From Fragilariopsis cylindrus CCMP1102 (lineage: Eukaryota; Bacillariophyta; Bacillariophyceae; Bacillariales; Bacillariaceae), in NCBI GenBank assembly GCA_900095095.1, contig FMBT01000333.1, positions 248,001-312,000 of the forward strand: a DNA stretch of 64,000 bases, in the 5' to 3' direction. How positions within the stretch are numbered: the stretch's first letter is position 1; each line of letters starts with the position of its first letter. A model generated the notes under the pieces. The model ran no database searches. It was not told where the DNA came from and saw only the letters and a program-made list of their open reading frames with translations. This document shows positions 35,736 through 45,920 of this stretch, one piece after another. Made by a program: the position numbers and the translations under genes.

Positions 35736-38138
35736 ATGCCGTCAGTAACAATGAAGGTAACAACACTACTCTTACAACGACGACCTGTCGTCGTTGGTAG
35801 TAGTGGGGGTAATCCAGCACTGCTTCGTTCTTTATCCACGTTAATTACTTCGTCGTCATCGTCTTCATCTTCTTCCGTTGACAACAATAAGAACAGCAGC
35901 AGTAGTGTGAGTCCACTGCGTCTTCATACGTTCGCATCATGGAAGGTCTCTGATTCTACTAAGAGTAGTATCAATAATAACAACGATAATAATACCTTTC
36001 GTCAGAATTCGGCATTACCTCCCATTGACGTCCTTTCCAAGAAAAATTATTCCAAATCGACGTCCTCCTCACGTGCCGCCGCCGCTACTACTTCATCATC
36101 CTCCGTCAAGAAAAATGATAATGACGACGATGATGACAATGATACAAACGAAAACAAGAACAAAAAGACAACAACCACCACAACCACAGCCACTACCGTC
36201 GTAGTACCCACGACAACAAATTTTGATCTATTCGGTATACAAACATTAGTACCCGAATGGAAAAAAATGATCAGTAATAAAGAAACATTATTTACTGATA
36301 TCTCCGCTGGAATGACCGTAGGATGTGTAGCTGTTCCCTTATCATTAGCTATTGCGTTATCGTCTGGTGTTCCTGCAGAAGTAGGATTAGTAACGGCAGC
36401 GGTGTCGGGTGTCATGGGTGGACTAATGGGTGGTACGACACTGGCAGTGACTGGACCCGCGGCGGCTATATCATTATTAGTGATTGGTGCAGTAGAAGCA
36501 CATGGATTAGAAGCATTGCCCATCATTACATTAGGTTGTGGTACATTACAACTCTTATCGGGTATTACTAAATTAGGTGTCGTAGCGAAATTATGTCCAG
36601 TCTCGGTCATTGCTGGTTTTACTACCGGGGTTGGGACATTGATCTTAACCAATCAATTGCCAAAAGCATTAGGGATGACAGCCCCCACTGGATTAAATCC
36701 TATTGAACTTCTTTGTTTTATTGGTGAACATGCGAGTCAACATATTAGTCCCTCGTCGGCCGCATTAGCTATTGGTACCTCGACTGCCATGTTTCTCTTA
36801 CCAAAAATACATTCGAAAATGCCCTCCGCATTAGTGGCAGTGGGTGGTGCGACTATTGCTACCCATACCTTCGGACTAGATGTCTCATTAATTGGTAATA
36901 TCCCCTCTGGATTAGATGCCTTTCAATTTGGTTTGCCATCCACATTACCACCAATTGAGGCTTTGCCATCACTCGCAGCATCAACATTTTTAATCTATGC
37001 CATGACCAGTGTCGAAAGTTTATTAAGTTGTGCAGCCTTAGAAAAAATGAAAAAAACAACCTATAAACATAATCCTGATCAAGAATTGATTGGACAAGGA
37101 TTAGCAAATGTTGGATCAGCATTATTTATGGGTATGCCAGTCACATCAGTGATTGCACGATCAAGTTTAAATGCCAGATTAAATGCGTCTACACGATTAC
37201 CAGCATTAATCCAAGCTGGATTTGTCTTTTCTAGTGTGGTCTTTTTTTCCTCCACTATTGCCTTAATACCAATGCCAGCCTTATCGGGTGTCTTAATAAC
37301 GACAGGAATGGGGATGTTAAATCCTACTGAATTTAAACATTGTTATGCGATTCAAAAATCAGATGTCATTCCATTTATCGCCACCATTGGTGGTATGATA
37401 TCATTAGGACTAGCAGAAGGAATTGGTATTGGTTGTACCACAGCCATTGGTATGAATGTATATACAACCTACAACGCATCAGCAAGTAATGCAAGTAGTA
37501 ATACAAATATGGAATCAAAAATGAAAGCATTTGAATTAATTCAATTACCTGCATTATCAGATGCCGATACTGCAGCAAAGCCTGCTGCTGCTCCAACACA
37601 AGTATGGCAAGCACGTTGTGGTGAACAATTACCAATGGCGGCTGTTGATTATTCACGTGGTGTACATACTATGGTAGCAGCAGCACACGTACGTGATGAT
37701 GTTACAGATTCGTCCAGCTCTAATAATAAAGAAGAACTTACATTTCAGGACGACGATAGGAAAGAATTCACAGCAATGATGATGGATCCATCTAAAAATA
37801 CTGTATGGCAATTAAATGGTCCAATTAATTTCTTATCAATGTTTGAAATTGATAATATGATTAAACGTATTGCACAACAACGTTTAACAACTGGTACAAC
37901 AACAACTGAAGCTATCGTGTTAGATATGTCAGGTGTAACATCATTAGAGTTTACTGGTATGGAAGAATTAGTGAATAGATTAATTGAAGTAAGTGAAAAT
38001 AATGACGGTGAAGACGATGGTAGTACTGTAACAACATCAATACCAATCCAGATGGTCAATGTGAACAAAGAAATTGATAATGCATTAAATCAATGTGATC
38101 CATTCAATAAAATTACAAGAATTACATTTCATCAATAG
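35736..38138 (+). CDS. SulP-family anion transporter with STAS domain
   Basis: Single exon, 800 aa. Residues 1-165 form a Ser/Thr/Asn-rich extension that could hold an organelle-targeting region. The SulP core runs about 175-590: DLFGIQTLVPEW, then DISAGMTVGCVAVPLSLAIA, the hallmark LAVTGPAAAISLLVIGAVEA, LQLLSGITKLG, PVSVIAGFTTGVG and ASTFLIYAMTSVESLLSCAA; about 10-14 membrane segments are expected. A cytosolic STAS domain lies near residues 680-795 (VWQLNGPINFLSMFEID and EAIVLDMSGVTSLEFTGMEE). The family moves sulfate, bicarbonate or other anions. The short loops and the VESLLSCAALEKM motif look closer to bacterial-type SulP (which includes BicA-like bicarbonate carriers) than to plant sulfate transporters. 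Substrate is inferred only. If plastid-located, a role in sulfate or carbon supply is possible. Confidence 0.88.
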   Translation: MPSVTMKVTTLLLQRRPVVVGSSGGNPALLRSLSTLITSSSSSSSSSVDNNKNSSSSVSPLRLHTFASWKVSDSTKSSINNNNDNNTFRQNSALPPIDVLSKKNYSKSTSSSRAAAATTSSSSVKKNDNDDDDDNDTNENKNKKTTTTTTTATTVVVPTTTNFDLFGIQTLVPEWKKMISNKETLFTDISAGMTVGCVAVPLSLAIALSSGVPAEVGLVTAAVSGVMGGLMGGTTLAVTGPAAAISLLVIGAVEAHGLEALPIITLGCGTLQLLSGITKLGVVAKLCPVSVIAGFTTGVGTLILTNQLPKALGMTAPTGLNPIELLCFIGEHASQHISPSSAALAIGTSTAMFLLPKIHSKMPSALVAVGGATIATHTFGLDVSLIGNIPSGLDAFQFGLPSTLPPIEALPSLAASTFLIYAMTSVESLLSCAALEKMKKTTYKHNPDQELIGQGLANVGSALFMGMPVTSVIARSSLNARLNASTRLPALIQAGFVFSSVVFFSSTIALIPMPALSGVLITTGMGMLNPTEFKHCYAIQKSDVIPFIATIGGMISLGLAEGIGIGCTTAIGMNVYTTYNASASNASSNTNMESKMKAFELIQLPALSDADTAAKPAAAPTQVWQARCGEQLPMAAVDYSRGVHTMVAAAHVRDDVTDSSSSNNKEELTFQDDDRKEFTAMMMDPSKNTVWQLNGPINFLSMFEIDNMIKRIAQQRLTTGTTTTEAIVLDMSGVTSLEFTGMEELVNRLIEVSENNDGEDDGSTVTTSIPIQMVNVNKEIDNALNQCDPFNKITRITFHQ

Positions 38139-38968
38139 AAATAAACTGTAGAAAATGACATGAAATGAACTATAAATTACGATTTTGCATATATCTAACT
38201 ATCTATAACATCCTATCTTTTAAGATAAATGATTATACATTTTTGATCCACGACGACGACACGACACGACACGACACGACACGAAAGAATAATAAAACGA
38301 GAACAAATTGAATCCAATCTATAATAACAGTACAATACATGTGCCGTGACGGAACGAACGAACGAAGCGTCCCAAGATTTGCATTCCTACTATTACTAGT
38401 AGTCTACTATTTGTATAATAATAAATATATTACCTTTAAAATAAATCATCTACAAAAAAAAAGCGTGCCGTTTCTTGTAAAGCAATAATACTACCAGTAG
38501 GCTATCATAACACTACAGTATATAAGAATAGACTAGACTAGACTAGATTATTTGTCTTAGTCACGCATTTTGTGAAACTGATGATTCGACTCGACTCGAC
38601 TCGACTCGACACAAACATCACGTCGTCAATTGTTTTCTTCTGTTTCATCATAATCATAGTCATCATCATCTTTTAAAAAGCCTACCTTTATTTAACATGC
38701 ATTTCGACCATTTCCGATCATAAAAACGCAAACAATATAATTATGCGAAAAACGCACTCCATCTTATCATGATACTGTATTACAGTATCCACATTCCATA
38801 CTTGCTACTCTACGGTGTACTAGTAGCTGCAGTAGCTACAGGTCGTGTTGTTTCTCCTATCATCTCTTTCCTCCTCATTTCACTTGTTTCGCTCCTCAGA
38901 TCGCCGTAAACTCTACCAAATGATTCGAGACAATTATACGCAAGCAATTTGAACATCATTCATATAAT
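38139..38968. other. Convergent intergenic region
   Basis: Between the SulP (+) and GT61-like (-) 3' ends. It holds CGACA units at 38254-38284, AGACT units at 38530-38548 and CGACT units at 38587-38611. No gene recognised. Confidence 0.6.
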
Positions 38969-40096
38969 CTATATAGAATTAGAGAGGCACTGCTTCCGGT
39001 AATCAATCATCTGTTGAACCCCTGATACTACCCTATTTAGTGATGGGCAAATGTTGTTTCCTGTATTTGCCAAGCGAATTTTCAAATCAAGTTCATGTGG
39101 AATGGTACTGGATGAAACATACCAGTTCAAATGAACCAATCCAAAGATTCTTGCCAATGATGAAAAGTAATTAGGCGTATAGTAGTTGTGCGGAAAGAGT
39201 TCCAGTACAGCACTGCAGGGAGCCATGAACATAATTCCAGTCAGCTGAGATCCGTGTGGACTTATCACTATATCCACATTACTGTAAAACTCAATGAGCT
39301 CCTCTATGGTATTGTCCTCAAAATATTTCAGGACTACCTGATGAGTCGGATATGACTCTATTACAGCATTGCGAATATCCAAAGGATTGAGAAGAGATCG
39401 TGCTCCAGCGCGATTTACGATACCTATTCTCAGCGATGATTTCAGTGTCCGGTTTTTGTATGATTCAGCAGAGGGCACAAACATGCTGCGGAACTTCATA
39501 GCATCTTTTCGCGAGCCTATAGCAAAAGGTGAAATAGTATTGTCCTTCTCCAGGAAATCCTTTGTTTTGAAACTAGTGGCATTGGGGTATACTTTGGTAA
39601 CGACTAATCTCATTTTCGTTTTTAGTGTCTCCAGGATGCCACTAGAAATAGGAAACCTTCTCTGAAATTCAGCGGGGTTTGTCAAAAACCTTGAAAACTG
39701 GGGCCTAGGGACCAGTAAAACAGGCTGTCCATCTGGTTGACTACGCCAAAATGAATAACATCGAAGGATCTCTTGTGCAAAATGCGGATGGTGCATAGGA
39801 CAATGATAATGACATACTGGGGGTGTTGACGATGTTTGATCTATCTTGCCAGATATCATGTCACTAACAGGTTGAAACTCTGGCGGATGAGGAAACACAT
39901 TATCATCATTTGTGTATATGAATTTGCTTCCATCGACCATGGAACAATTTGAAATATATTTGTGATCCTTCACTTCATCATTGCTCCGATGAAGGTTGAA
40001 ATTAGAGGCCTCGTCACTCTGATGAAATATAAAATTAAAAACGGAAATTCCCATTAATAGCAGCAGAAGTGATAGCAATTGAAACCTTAAAGTCAC
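38969..40096 (-). CDS. GT61-family-like glycosyltransferase (type II membrane)
   Basis: Single exon, 375 aa. Residues 4-25 form a signal anchor (RFQLLSLLLLLMGISVFNFI), consistent with a Golgi type II protein. The C-terminal half carries the GT61/DUF563 pattern: LRIGIVNRAGARSLLN, an IEELIEFYSNVD segment, then IVISPHGSQLTGIMFMAPCS and AVLELFPHNYYTPNYFSSLA. The HGSxLTGxxFMxP block is the most recognisable part. Family members transfer xylose, GlcNAc or arabinose to glycans or proteins in the secretory pathway. CHYHCPMHHPHF near residue 95 is an unusual Cys/His cluster. Its 5' flank shares about 75 bp with that of the exostosin-like gene at 42290-43480. Donor sugar is unknown. Confidence 0.75.
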   Translation of the reverse strand: MTLRFQLLSLLLLLMGISVFNFIFHQSDEASNFNLHRSNDEVKDHKYISNCSMVDGSKFIYTNDDNVFPHPPEFQPVSDMISGKIDQTSSTPPVCHYHCPMHHPHFAQEILRCYSFWRSQPDGQPVLLVPRPQFSRFLTNPAEFQRRFPISSGILETLKTKMRLVVTKVYPNATSFKTKDFLEKDNTISPFAIGSRKDAMKFRSMFVPSAESYKNRTLKSSLRIGIVNRAGARSLLNPLDIRNAVIESYPTHQVVLKYFEDNTIEELIEFYSNVDIVISPHGSQLTGIMFMAPCSAVLELFPHNYYTPNYFSSLARIFGLVHLNWYVSSSTIPHELDLKIRLANTGNNICPSLNRVVSGVQQMIDYRKQCLSNSI

Positions 40097-40530
40097 AATT
40101 AACTACTAGTGCTTCGTCTGAAAGATTGCGGCATCCTGCTGCTATTGCTGCTGTTACAGAAGGGCACTCCAAGCCTTTTTTTTCTGCGATGTGATTTACG
40201 AAATTCTCTGTCTCTCTTTTTTTTTTCCTTCTAAATTTGAATCTAGATTTCGCGACGAATGTCATGCTTGAATGTTTGCTAGCTAGTAGCCAGTATCGGT
40301 AGTACATGTTGTAAGTTTTGGACTGTTTTGTTTTCGGCCTCCTTCTTTTTCAATAATTTCCTATTTCGCGCTACTAGGAGCAGTGAGGAGGGCACCTGTC
40401 CTCGAAATATAATATTCATAGCGCTCAACTTGAGGTTTAGTCCCGCTTTCACAAGAATTTCATTGTAACTTAATTGCATTCCATTGTTCTCTTTTTTACT
40501 TGGGAACTTAAATCAAATACAATATAAATC
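40097..40530. other. Divergent intergenic region with shared 5'-flank repeat
   Basis: Between the GT61-like gene (-) and the Sec14-like exon (+). It contains the repeat at 40305-40379. Frames at 40035-40479 on the minus strand look non-coding. Confidence 0.55.
40305..40379 (-). repeat. Shared upstream repeat D, copy 1
   Basis: CATGTTGTAAGTTTTGGACT, then TTTTCGGCCTCC and TTTCCTATTTCGCGCTAC, lie about 210 bp upstream of the GT61-like start. The same blocks lie about 60 bp upstream of the exostosin-like start (43540-43630), in the same orientation relative to the gene. It may be a shared promoter segment or an element remnant. Confidence 0.85.
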
Positions 40531-40860
40531 ATGAGTAATAATAATACTGAAGAAGAGGTTAAGACAACGACAACGACGAACAACAATGATGATGATGATG
40601 ATGATGCAGCTGTGACGACATCTAGTTCTTGTCCTCCACATTCCAATTGGTCCAAAGATAAATTAACAGGAAAATCAGTCTCATTTAAAGGACTTCCTGT
40701 TGGTGGTAGCGATAATAGCGGTAATAGTGGTGGACGAACATCCTTACTCAAACGTCGTTCGTCTAAACAAGCAATGGCTGCAACACCAATGGAGGATGGA
40801 ATTCATCCACAATTATGGGGTAGACCTGGTCATTTAACGGATGCAGAAGCGGATGTATAT
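40531..40860 (+). CDS. First exon of a CRAL-TRIO (Sec14-like) type gene, possibly truncated
   Basis: 110 codons from ATG to a perfect GTAAGT donor at 40861. The start is Asn/Asp/Thr-rich; then come VSFKGLPVGG and HPQLWGRPGHLTDAEADVY. The latter resembles the short block that precedes the CRAL-TRIO N-terminal helices in diatom Sec14-like lipid-transfer proteins (recalled pattern, weak). No downstream exon with a lipid-binding core can be found before the opposite-strand gene that begins at 40920, nor in the next few kilobases. The gene may have been cut by arrival of the neighbouring cluster, or may have a long first intron that hosts the opposite-strand gene. Confidence 0.45.
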
Positions 40861-40919
40861 GTAAGTTTTATTTTGTAGTTGTGTGTGTGTTTGTGTTTGT
40901 GTGTTGCGTATTATCTTTT

Positions 40920-41744
40920 TCAAACGAACGAAGGAAGATCAAATCTGATTGATGAAAAGAGATAGAGAGAATGAAACCTGTGTTGGTTGTCGCCGCAGCA
41001 GCCGTCAACACTCAAAATTTCATTCATTTTTTGATATGCTAGTCTCCTGTAGGCATATGCTTCACCTTTCTTCCATAAGAATAGTGGATTTGCTTTCGTT
41101 GCTGCGCCCTCGACTTGTTCCAACCAATCGGCCAGCGATAGCTCTATAAAATCAAGCCATTCCTCCTTCGTGAGGTATATTTGGAAGCGTTCCAGTTCGG
41201 GCCTAGACCGTAAATGATATATGGATGTATTCGATGCAAGATCTTTGTTCTTCCATTCAAACACGGTCTCATCCACAGTATACCGATCGACCATGCAAAA
41301 CACAAAGGCCAACTTTTCAGCCTTGATGCCAATCAAACTTTTGATGGCCAGTCGTTCGCTCAGGGGCAAGGAAAATCCTTGAAATCCTTCGGTGCCGTAA
41401 ATGCTATGAAAGAGTCCTGCGTTGGTCAGGTGCACCAGTGAATTCCAATATCTCAATATCGCTTGCACTCCCTTCAAGTGATCGTCGAATGCAGCACTTC
41501 CCGTGTGCTCCAAAACGGCCGGAACATTTTTGTTCACATACTCCCACAGGGATTCATCGGCAGCTTTCCACTCCTGTACAATGTTCTCGTCCGTGTTGTT
41601 GTTTGGTGCCTTGAACTTGGAACATTCATATGATGATTCGTTAGCGCCCGTATGAACTAAGGCCGCTAATAGTGAAAATAAAGTCAAATATAAAATGGAA
41701 CAGACATTGAAGATTCCGGATGGTCGGGCGTTGTGAGACCTCAT
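40920..41744 (-). CDS. Secreted DUF6817-like protein
   Basis: Single exon, 274 aa from the ATG at 41744; the frame stays open further upstream, but this start gives a proper signal peptide (IFNVCSILYLTLFSLLAALV). The core matches the pattern I recall for DUF6817: FDDHLKGVQAILRYW, AGLFHSIYGTEGFQGFSLPL, SERLAIKSLIGIKAEKLAFV and FCMVDRYTVDE. This all-helical family, with conserved His and Glu/Asp residues that look like a metal site (HD-domain-like), is found in bacteria and algae; its biochemical role is unknown. The C-terminus has a WLDFIELSLADWLEQVEGA helix. It sits between glycosyltransferase-like genes, which suggests, without proving, a role in the same lumenal pathway. Confidence 0.65.
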   Translation of the reverse strand: MRSHNARPSGIFNVCSILYLTLFSLLAALVHTGANESSYECSKFKAPNNNTDENIVQEWKAADESLWEYVNKNVPAVLEHTGSAAFDDHLKGVQAILRYWNSLVHLTNAGLFHSIYGTEGFQGFSLPLSERLAIKSLIGIKAEKLAFVFCMVDRYTVDETVFEWKNKDLASNTSIYHLRSRPELERFQIYLTKEEWLDFIELSLADWLEQVEGAATKANPLFLWKKGEAYAYRRLAYQKMNEILSVDGCCGDNQHRFHSLYLFSSIRFDLPSFV

Positions 41745-42289
41745 GGTTGCTTCCTTCGTGCTGCGTTCATACGGGAGTTGTTTCGGAAGGGAGTATAACA
41801 CCGTTGATATTTGATACCGATTGTTTGTTTTTGTTAGAATGATGAAAAGGTGGTTGTTCTTCCGTTCGTCGTCGTCATTCGAAAGAAATACAGGGGAGAT
41901 GAGAGTTATGCTACTAGTAATGTAATGAATAGAATAGTACGTAGTACGTGGTACGTTGTGTAGTGGTCTAATAGTGGTGAGTGATGGTTGTATGTATTCC
42001 AATATTGTAGTTATGTTTGCAAAAGAAAACGCTATGTTGTTGATGGTTTAAACAGCGAAATAAAGTCTCAAAAAGACCCGAAATAAATTTTATTAATCGT
42101 GCAGTTAATTTCCAAAATTATTTCATGGATCGCCTAGTAAAAACAACTGCTCGTGCTAGTTCTGCTTCGTCGTCTTCCTATTTCGAAAAGGATGGCGCAT
42201 TGGCCCCAACAGTATGGCAGATGTTGATACTATTTGTACTTTTGAAAACAAGCAGAAGAAAAAGAGTAATATAATACTAACAACAATGT
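41745..42289. other. Intergenic between DUF6817-like and exostosin-like genes
   Basis: Holds the promoter of the DUF6817-like gene and one small plus-strand frame (next entry). Otherwise AT-rich, with GTACGTAGTACGTGGTACG units at about 41938-41956. Confidence 0.5.
42125..42274 (+). CDS. Possible 49-aa single-span membrane protein
   Basis: ATG to TAA encodes a short protein: a basic and Ser-rich start (MDRLVKTTARASS), SYFEKDGALAPTVWQ, one hydrophobic stretch (MLILFVLL) and a basic end (KTSRRKRVI). The layout is that of a small tail- or signal-anchored protein. It could equally be the first exon of a larger gene or chance. It ends only 15 bp from the convergent exostosin-like stop. No homology recognised. 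Confidence 0.25.
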   Translation: MDRLVKTTARASSASSSSYFEKDGALAPTVWQMLILFVLLKTSRRKRVI

Positions 42290-43480
42290 TTATAATGAAT
42301 AGTAGCTTGAATTGCCTTCCGCAAAATCGACCAATCGAATCTTCTGAGATTTCAACTTATCCCACCATTGTAATGGACGTCCCACAGCACGCTCAATGTA
42401 CTCCATCCAGTATTCTTCAAATACTAAATTTCTGTTGACTGCGTTCGTCTCAGGTAAGGTTTCCTCCAACCAAGTCACGTTCCAATTTGTATTCCGGTAC
42501 ACGACTGGTCCCTCTTTTAGATGACGGTACAGAAACGGATCTAACTCAGTGATGGGCACGGCACCCAATCCAATTGCCTCATAATGGCGGTGGCAATCGG
42601 GATGGTCACCATCGGGAGATATCACATATTTCGATTTTGCTAATTCATTCAGGAACTCGCCATAGGGGAGATTGCGACTTTTTGGAACGGCCTTGCGGCT
42701 GTCTGTGGTACGGCCGAGGAATCCCTGATACACCTTTCTCGTTTTAGGAATCGTTTCTTTGAATGATTTTAGAAAGGCTTCGCGATACGTGGGAACTGGG
42801 TTTCGGGCAGTTATGACCTTCTTACCACCAACCCCCATATTACCTTTGAGACCAAGCGGAAATGGGTGCACCTTAGCGTGATAGTGTTGCCCTCCAGTAT
42901 AGTTCCCAATGTTGTGGCAAAACCAACCCATCATATTTGGATGGTTCGTTATATTCGGAGCTATGCTTTCCACCCAATCTGGATACCCCATGGGAAATGG
43001 AGTGTTGATTAGCACAAAATCAGTTTCGATGTGCGGCAAAAAATCCTGTGCCCACTCTTGAAGCTTTGAATGGCTGACGTACAATGTGTCACCGGGTGCC
43101 ATCCGCTTCGCATCCTCTTTTGTGCGGATAAGTTTTTGCTTGGGTTCATTAATCCATCTTCTTTCGTACATATTACGAAACACCGGAGGTTTCTCGCCAT
43201 CGTACACCCATGCCGACATTTGATACGCGCTAAACATTTGGATGATGTTCATTCCTCTATTGATGTTAAGGGTGGTATTTGTCGAAAATCTTCGAGGGTT
43301 CCAACGAAGATTTTCAGAAGGACGGTCAATGATGATGCTAGAAAAACTGTGCTTTTCGAGAAGGTCCGTGCTTCGAATGATGCTGAACAAACAAACAAAC
43401 ACAGAAACAGTGAAGCTGATTTGGATTATCTCACGTAAGGGGCATGTCTTTTTTTCTTCTTTTCTCTTGATTGTAATCAT
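42290..43480 (-). CDS. Exostosin-like (GT47-type) glycosyltransferase
   Basis: Single exon, 396 aa. Residues about 18-36 are a membrane anchor (IIQISFTVSVFVCLFSIIR) after a basic head, giving a type II Golgi topology. The catalytic-type region contains KYVISPDGDHPDCHRHYEAI followed by GLGAVPITELDPFLYRHL, the DGxxxxCxRxYEAxxxGxVPV pattern of GT47 exostosins that binds the UDP-sugar. FCHNIGNYTGG and HAKVHPFPLGLKGN precede it. The closest relative in the window is the split copy at about 43820-43990 plus 46511-47336. Exostosin relatives extend or initiate heparan-like or xyloglucan-like chains; substrate here is unknown. The 5' flank carries repeat D, shared with the GT61-like gene. Confidence 0.72.
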   Translation of the reverse strand: MITIKRKEEKKTCPLREIIQISFTVSVFVCLFSIIRSTDLLEKHSFSSIIIDRPSENLRWNPRRFSTNTTLNINRGMNIIQMFSAYQMSAWVYDGEKPPVFRNMYERRWINEPKQKLIRTKEDAKRMAPGDTLYVSHSKLQEWAQDFLPHIETDFVLINTPFPMGYPDWVESIAPNITNHPNMMGWFCHNIGNYTGGQHYHAKVHPFPLGLKGNMGVGGKKVITARNPVPTYREAFLKSFKETIPKTRKVYQGFLGRTTDSRKAVPKSRNLPYGEFLNELAKSKYVISPDGDHPDCHRHYEAIGLGAVPITELDPFLYRHLKEGPVVYRNTNWNVTWLEETLPETNAVNRNLVFEEYWMEYIERAVGRPLQWWDKLKSQKIRLVDFAEGNSSYYSL

Positions 43481-43539
43481 AATGTATCACAGGGGCGGCA
43501 ATGTAGACGAGGTCGTAGGAGCACTGTTTGGTGCAAGTT

Positions 43540-43630
43540 CATGTTGTAAGTTTTGGACTGTTTTCTTATGGTGTGTATGTTTTCGGCCTCCCTCTTTTTC
43601 AATACCGATTTCCTATTTCGCGCTACCAGG
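43540..43630 (-). repeat. Shared upstream repeat D, copy 2
   Basis: Copy of 40305-40379 with a short insertion (TTATGGTGTGTATG) in the middle. It lies between the exostosin-like gene (-) and the split relative (+). Confidence 0.85.
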
Positions 43631-43819
43631 GGCATGCGCTTCACTGGGCATAAGTGGGTTCAAAAGCTTGGTTCACGTTGGATTGGAAATAATGATAAAA
43701 TCCTTCTTTCAATAAATACTACCAAAATAATAGTCCATTCGCCACCATCTTATTTGGGTCGAATGATGCTCATCGTGCTTCTTTGCTTCTTTGCTAGTAG
43801 TATTCGTCACGCCCGTGTT

Positions 43820-43990
43820 GGGATATGTGTAAGCCTGTCTCTAGTCGCCTACATGTTTGGAAGGATGATCCAAAGGAAAAGATGCTTTATGATCCGAAAG
43901 ATGCTGCATATATGAAAAACAATGACGTACTATTTGTTGGTTATGCCAAAATAGAAGAATTCACAAGTGACTTTCAGACGAGCGAAGAGA
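43820..43990 (+). pseudogene. N-terminal fragment of a split exostosin-like gene
   Basis: Encodes VWKDDPKEKMLYDPKDAAYM, then NNDVLFVGYAKIEEFTSDF. This aligns in order with RWINEPKQKLIRTKEDAKRM and GDTLYVSHSKLQEWAQDF of the intact gene at 42290-43480. Upstream, SIRHARVGICVSLSL may be the remains of the membrane anchor, in a different frame. Similarity stops after DF at about 43985; the matching continuation is found 2.5 kb away at 46511. The fragment therefore looks like the 5' part of a gene interrupted by inserted DNA. Confidence 0.65.
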
Positions 43991-44462
43991 AAGAAAACTC
44001 TCACATACAGTAGCGTATAGCAGAACTAATACTACTACCATCAGCGTCTTTTTGCTTAAATTTGCTTTGCTTGCACTACACTATGACGATAAAGATGTTG
44101 GCGCGAATGAAATATCGTGCGCGACGAGGTTGTCCAGCCAGTGAGGACAGTCAGGTACGAGAAATGAGAACACTGAAATGAGAACACTGAAATGAGAAGT
44201 GTTACATTAAGATGAGAATGGTGATTAATGTTTAGCGAATGAGAAATCATTCTAAAGAAAGAACAAGTAAGTAGCACTCGGCAAAGAACAATACGATACG
44301 GTGAAGAACAATAATGTAAGTAAGAATTTACATTATTGATAGTCCATAATCTAAATAATAGTGCATATGAAAAGGTAAAATAAGAAAAAGGTTAAAAGGA
44401 AACATTACATTCTATAGAAATAAGTTATCACCGTGTACGAAAACGGATCATTCCAACAAAAG

Positions 44463-45904
44463 ATGACGTCTGTTGGACGACGACGACGACGACGACGACT
44501 ACAGCTTAATCTTCAATGTATTATGGTTTTTGCAGTTATATGTATGGTTATACCATTAAGAAGAATACATCCTAGTAGTTATGAACACGAAGGAGGAACA
44601 GTTACTACTACTACACATTTATTACGCATTCCCGATCACGAACAACAAAAACAAAGCAAACAACACCAACAAGAGAATTCAACAATGCGTACGGACATGC
44701 ATCATTCTATATCCCCTAGTTTATTGACCGATGATTTGATTCATACTAAACCACAGCAGCAGCCTATGGTACACGACGGCGGATTGGCCGGCAATGATTT
44801 AACCAAGCATGCTGAGAAACCATATGTAGTTGTAACATATCTTCGCGGCAACAAAGAAAAGTACATTATAGGCACCATTGTTCTATTAGAAAGTGTTCAA
44901 GACGGCAAGACAAACTACTTCACGACAAACAGTGGTACTATTATCCGTATGCAGTAGTTTGTCATGAGTCCGTGAACAATGCAACAAGATCAAGATTACA
45001 ACTTTTGGGGCACGATGTCACTGTGGTGAAGGATGTGCCATTTGATGAAGATGCAATTCCCAGCAATCGCTTCAAACTGCTTATTCAGAAGTATGTGGCC
45101 TTCAACTTGGTACAATATGAGAAAGCCCTGTTTGTTGATTCGGATGCATTTGTATTAAGGACAGAAAATCTCCAAGCAGTATTTGATTTATTGGACGATG
45201 ATAAAACTTTTAACGAACCTGTCAAAATTTCTAAAATGAGAGGACTCAATGCATCATATCATAATATAAAGGAAAGCAACTCCAATGCTACAGGTTTTGT
45301 ACATAAGAAAAGTAAAGTTTATATGGCAAATGATTATGGAATAGACGACTTTAATTCAGGAGTTATTTTGTACAGACCTCAACCAAACATGTTCGAAGAT
45401 TTTCAACACTTTCTCAATGAAACAATTCTACCCATGGGAAATGTCAATCATCGGTCTGTACTTCAGAGATCTACGCAGCGTCTCCTCACAGAATTTCTTG
45501 TTTTTCCAACGTCAAAATACGACTTGTATAATTTCTGTCCGCATCTACAGCCTTTCCATTGTTCGCGTACGGGGTGCCACTGTTCAATACATATATATCC
45601 GCAGACCCTCGATTGTCAAAAAGATAAAGATATGAATACATTACGAAACGCAACAATTGTTCACTTTGCCGGGTCAATGATAGATTATGAAGGGTTGTGT
45701 GATCCAAAAAGCAGCCCAAATGATTTGAATGTAACCATATCAAACTACTTTGTAGAGTCAAAGAGTGAACACAAGGAAAAGTCGGATTGGGATCAAGATT
45801 GTCAACTTCCTATGATTCGAAGCATACGCAATCTATATTTTGATGCCATCCATCGGGTCGCAACCGGGGAGTACCCAGACTGGGAGAGGGGTCCCAGAAA
45901 GTAA
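44463..45904 (+). CDS. GT8-like (glycogenin-type) glycosyltransferase with one frameshift
   Basis: The ATG at 44463 gives a poly-Arg head and a signal anchor (LNLQCIMVFAVICMVIPL). The GT8 fold begins with PYVVVTYLRGNKEKYIIGTI and LLESVQ; the next strand, YPYAVVCHESVNNATRSRLQ, is in the following frame, then LLGHDVTVVKDV. The Mn/UDP-binding DxD is in KALFVDSDAFVLRTENL, and DDFNSGVILYRP and NATIVHFAGSMIDYEG match the later conserved GT8 blocks. One base is missing between about 44900 and 44945 (1,442 bp from ATG to stop). It may be a pseudogene or an error. It sits inside the interrupted exostosin-like gene, and repeat R1 follows its stop. CHCSIHIYPQTLDC suggests disulfides in the lumen. Confidence 0.68.
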
Positions 45905-45920
45905 AGGATTGTCCTGTACT

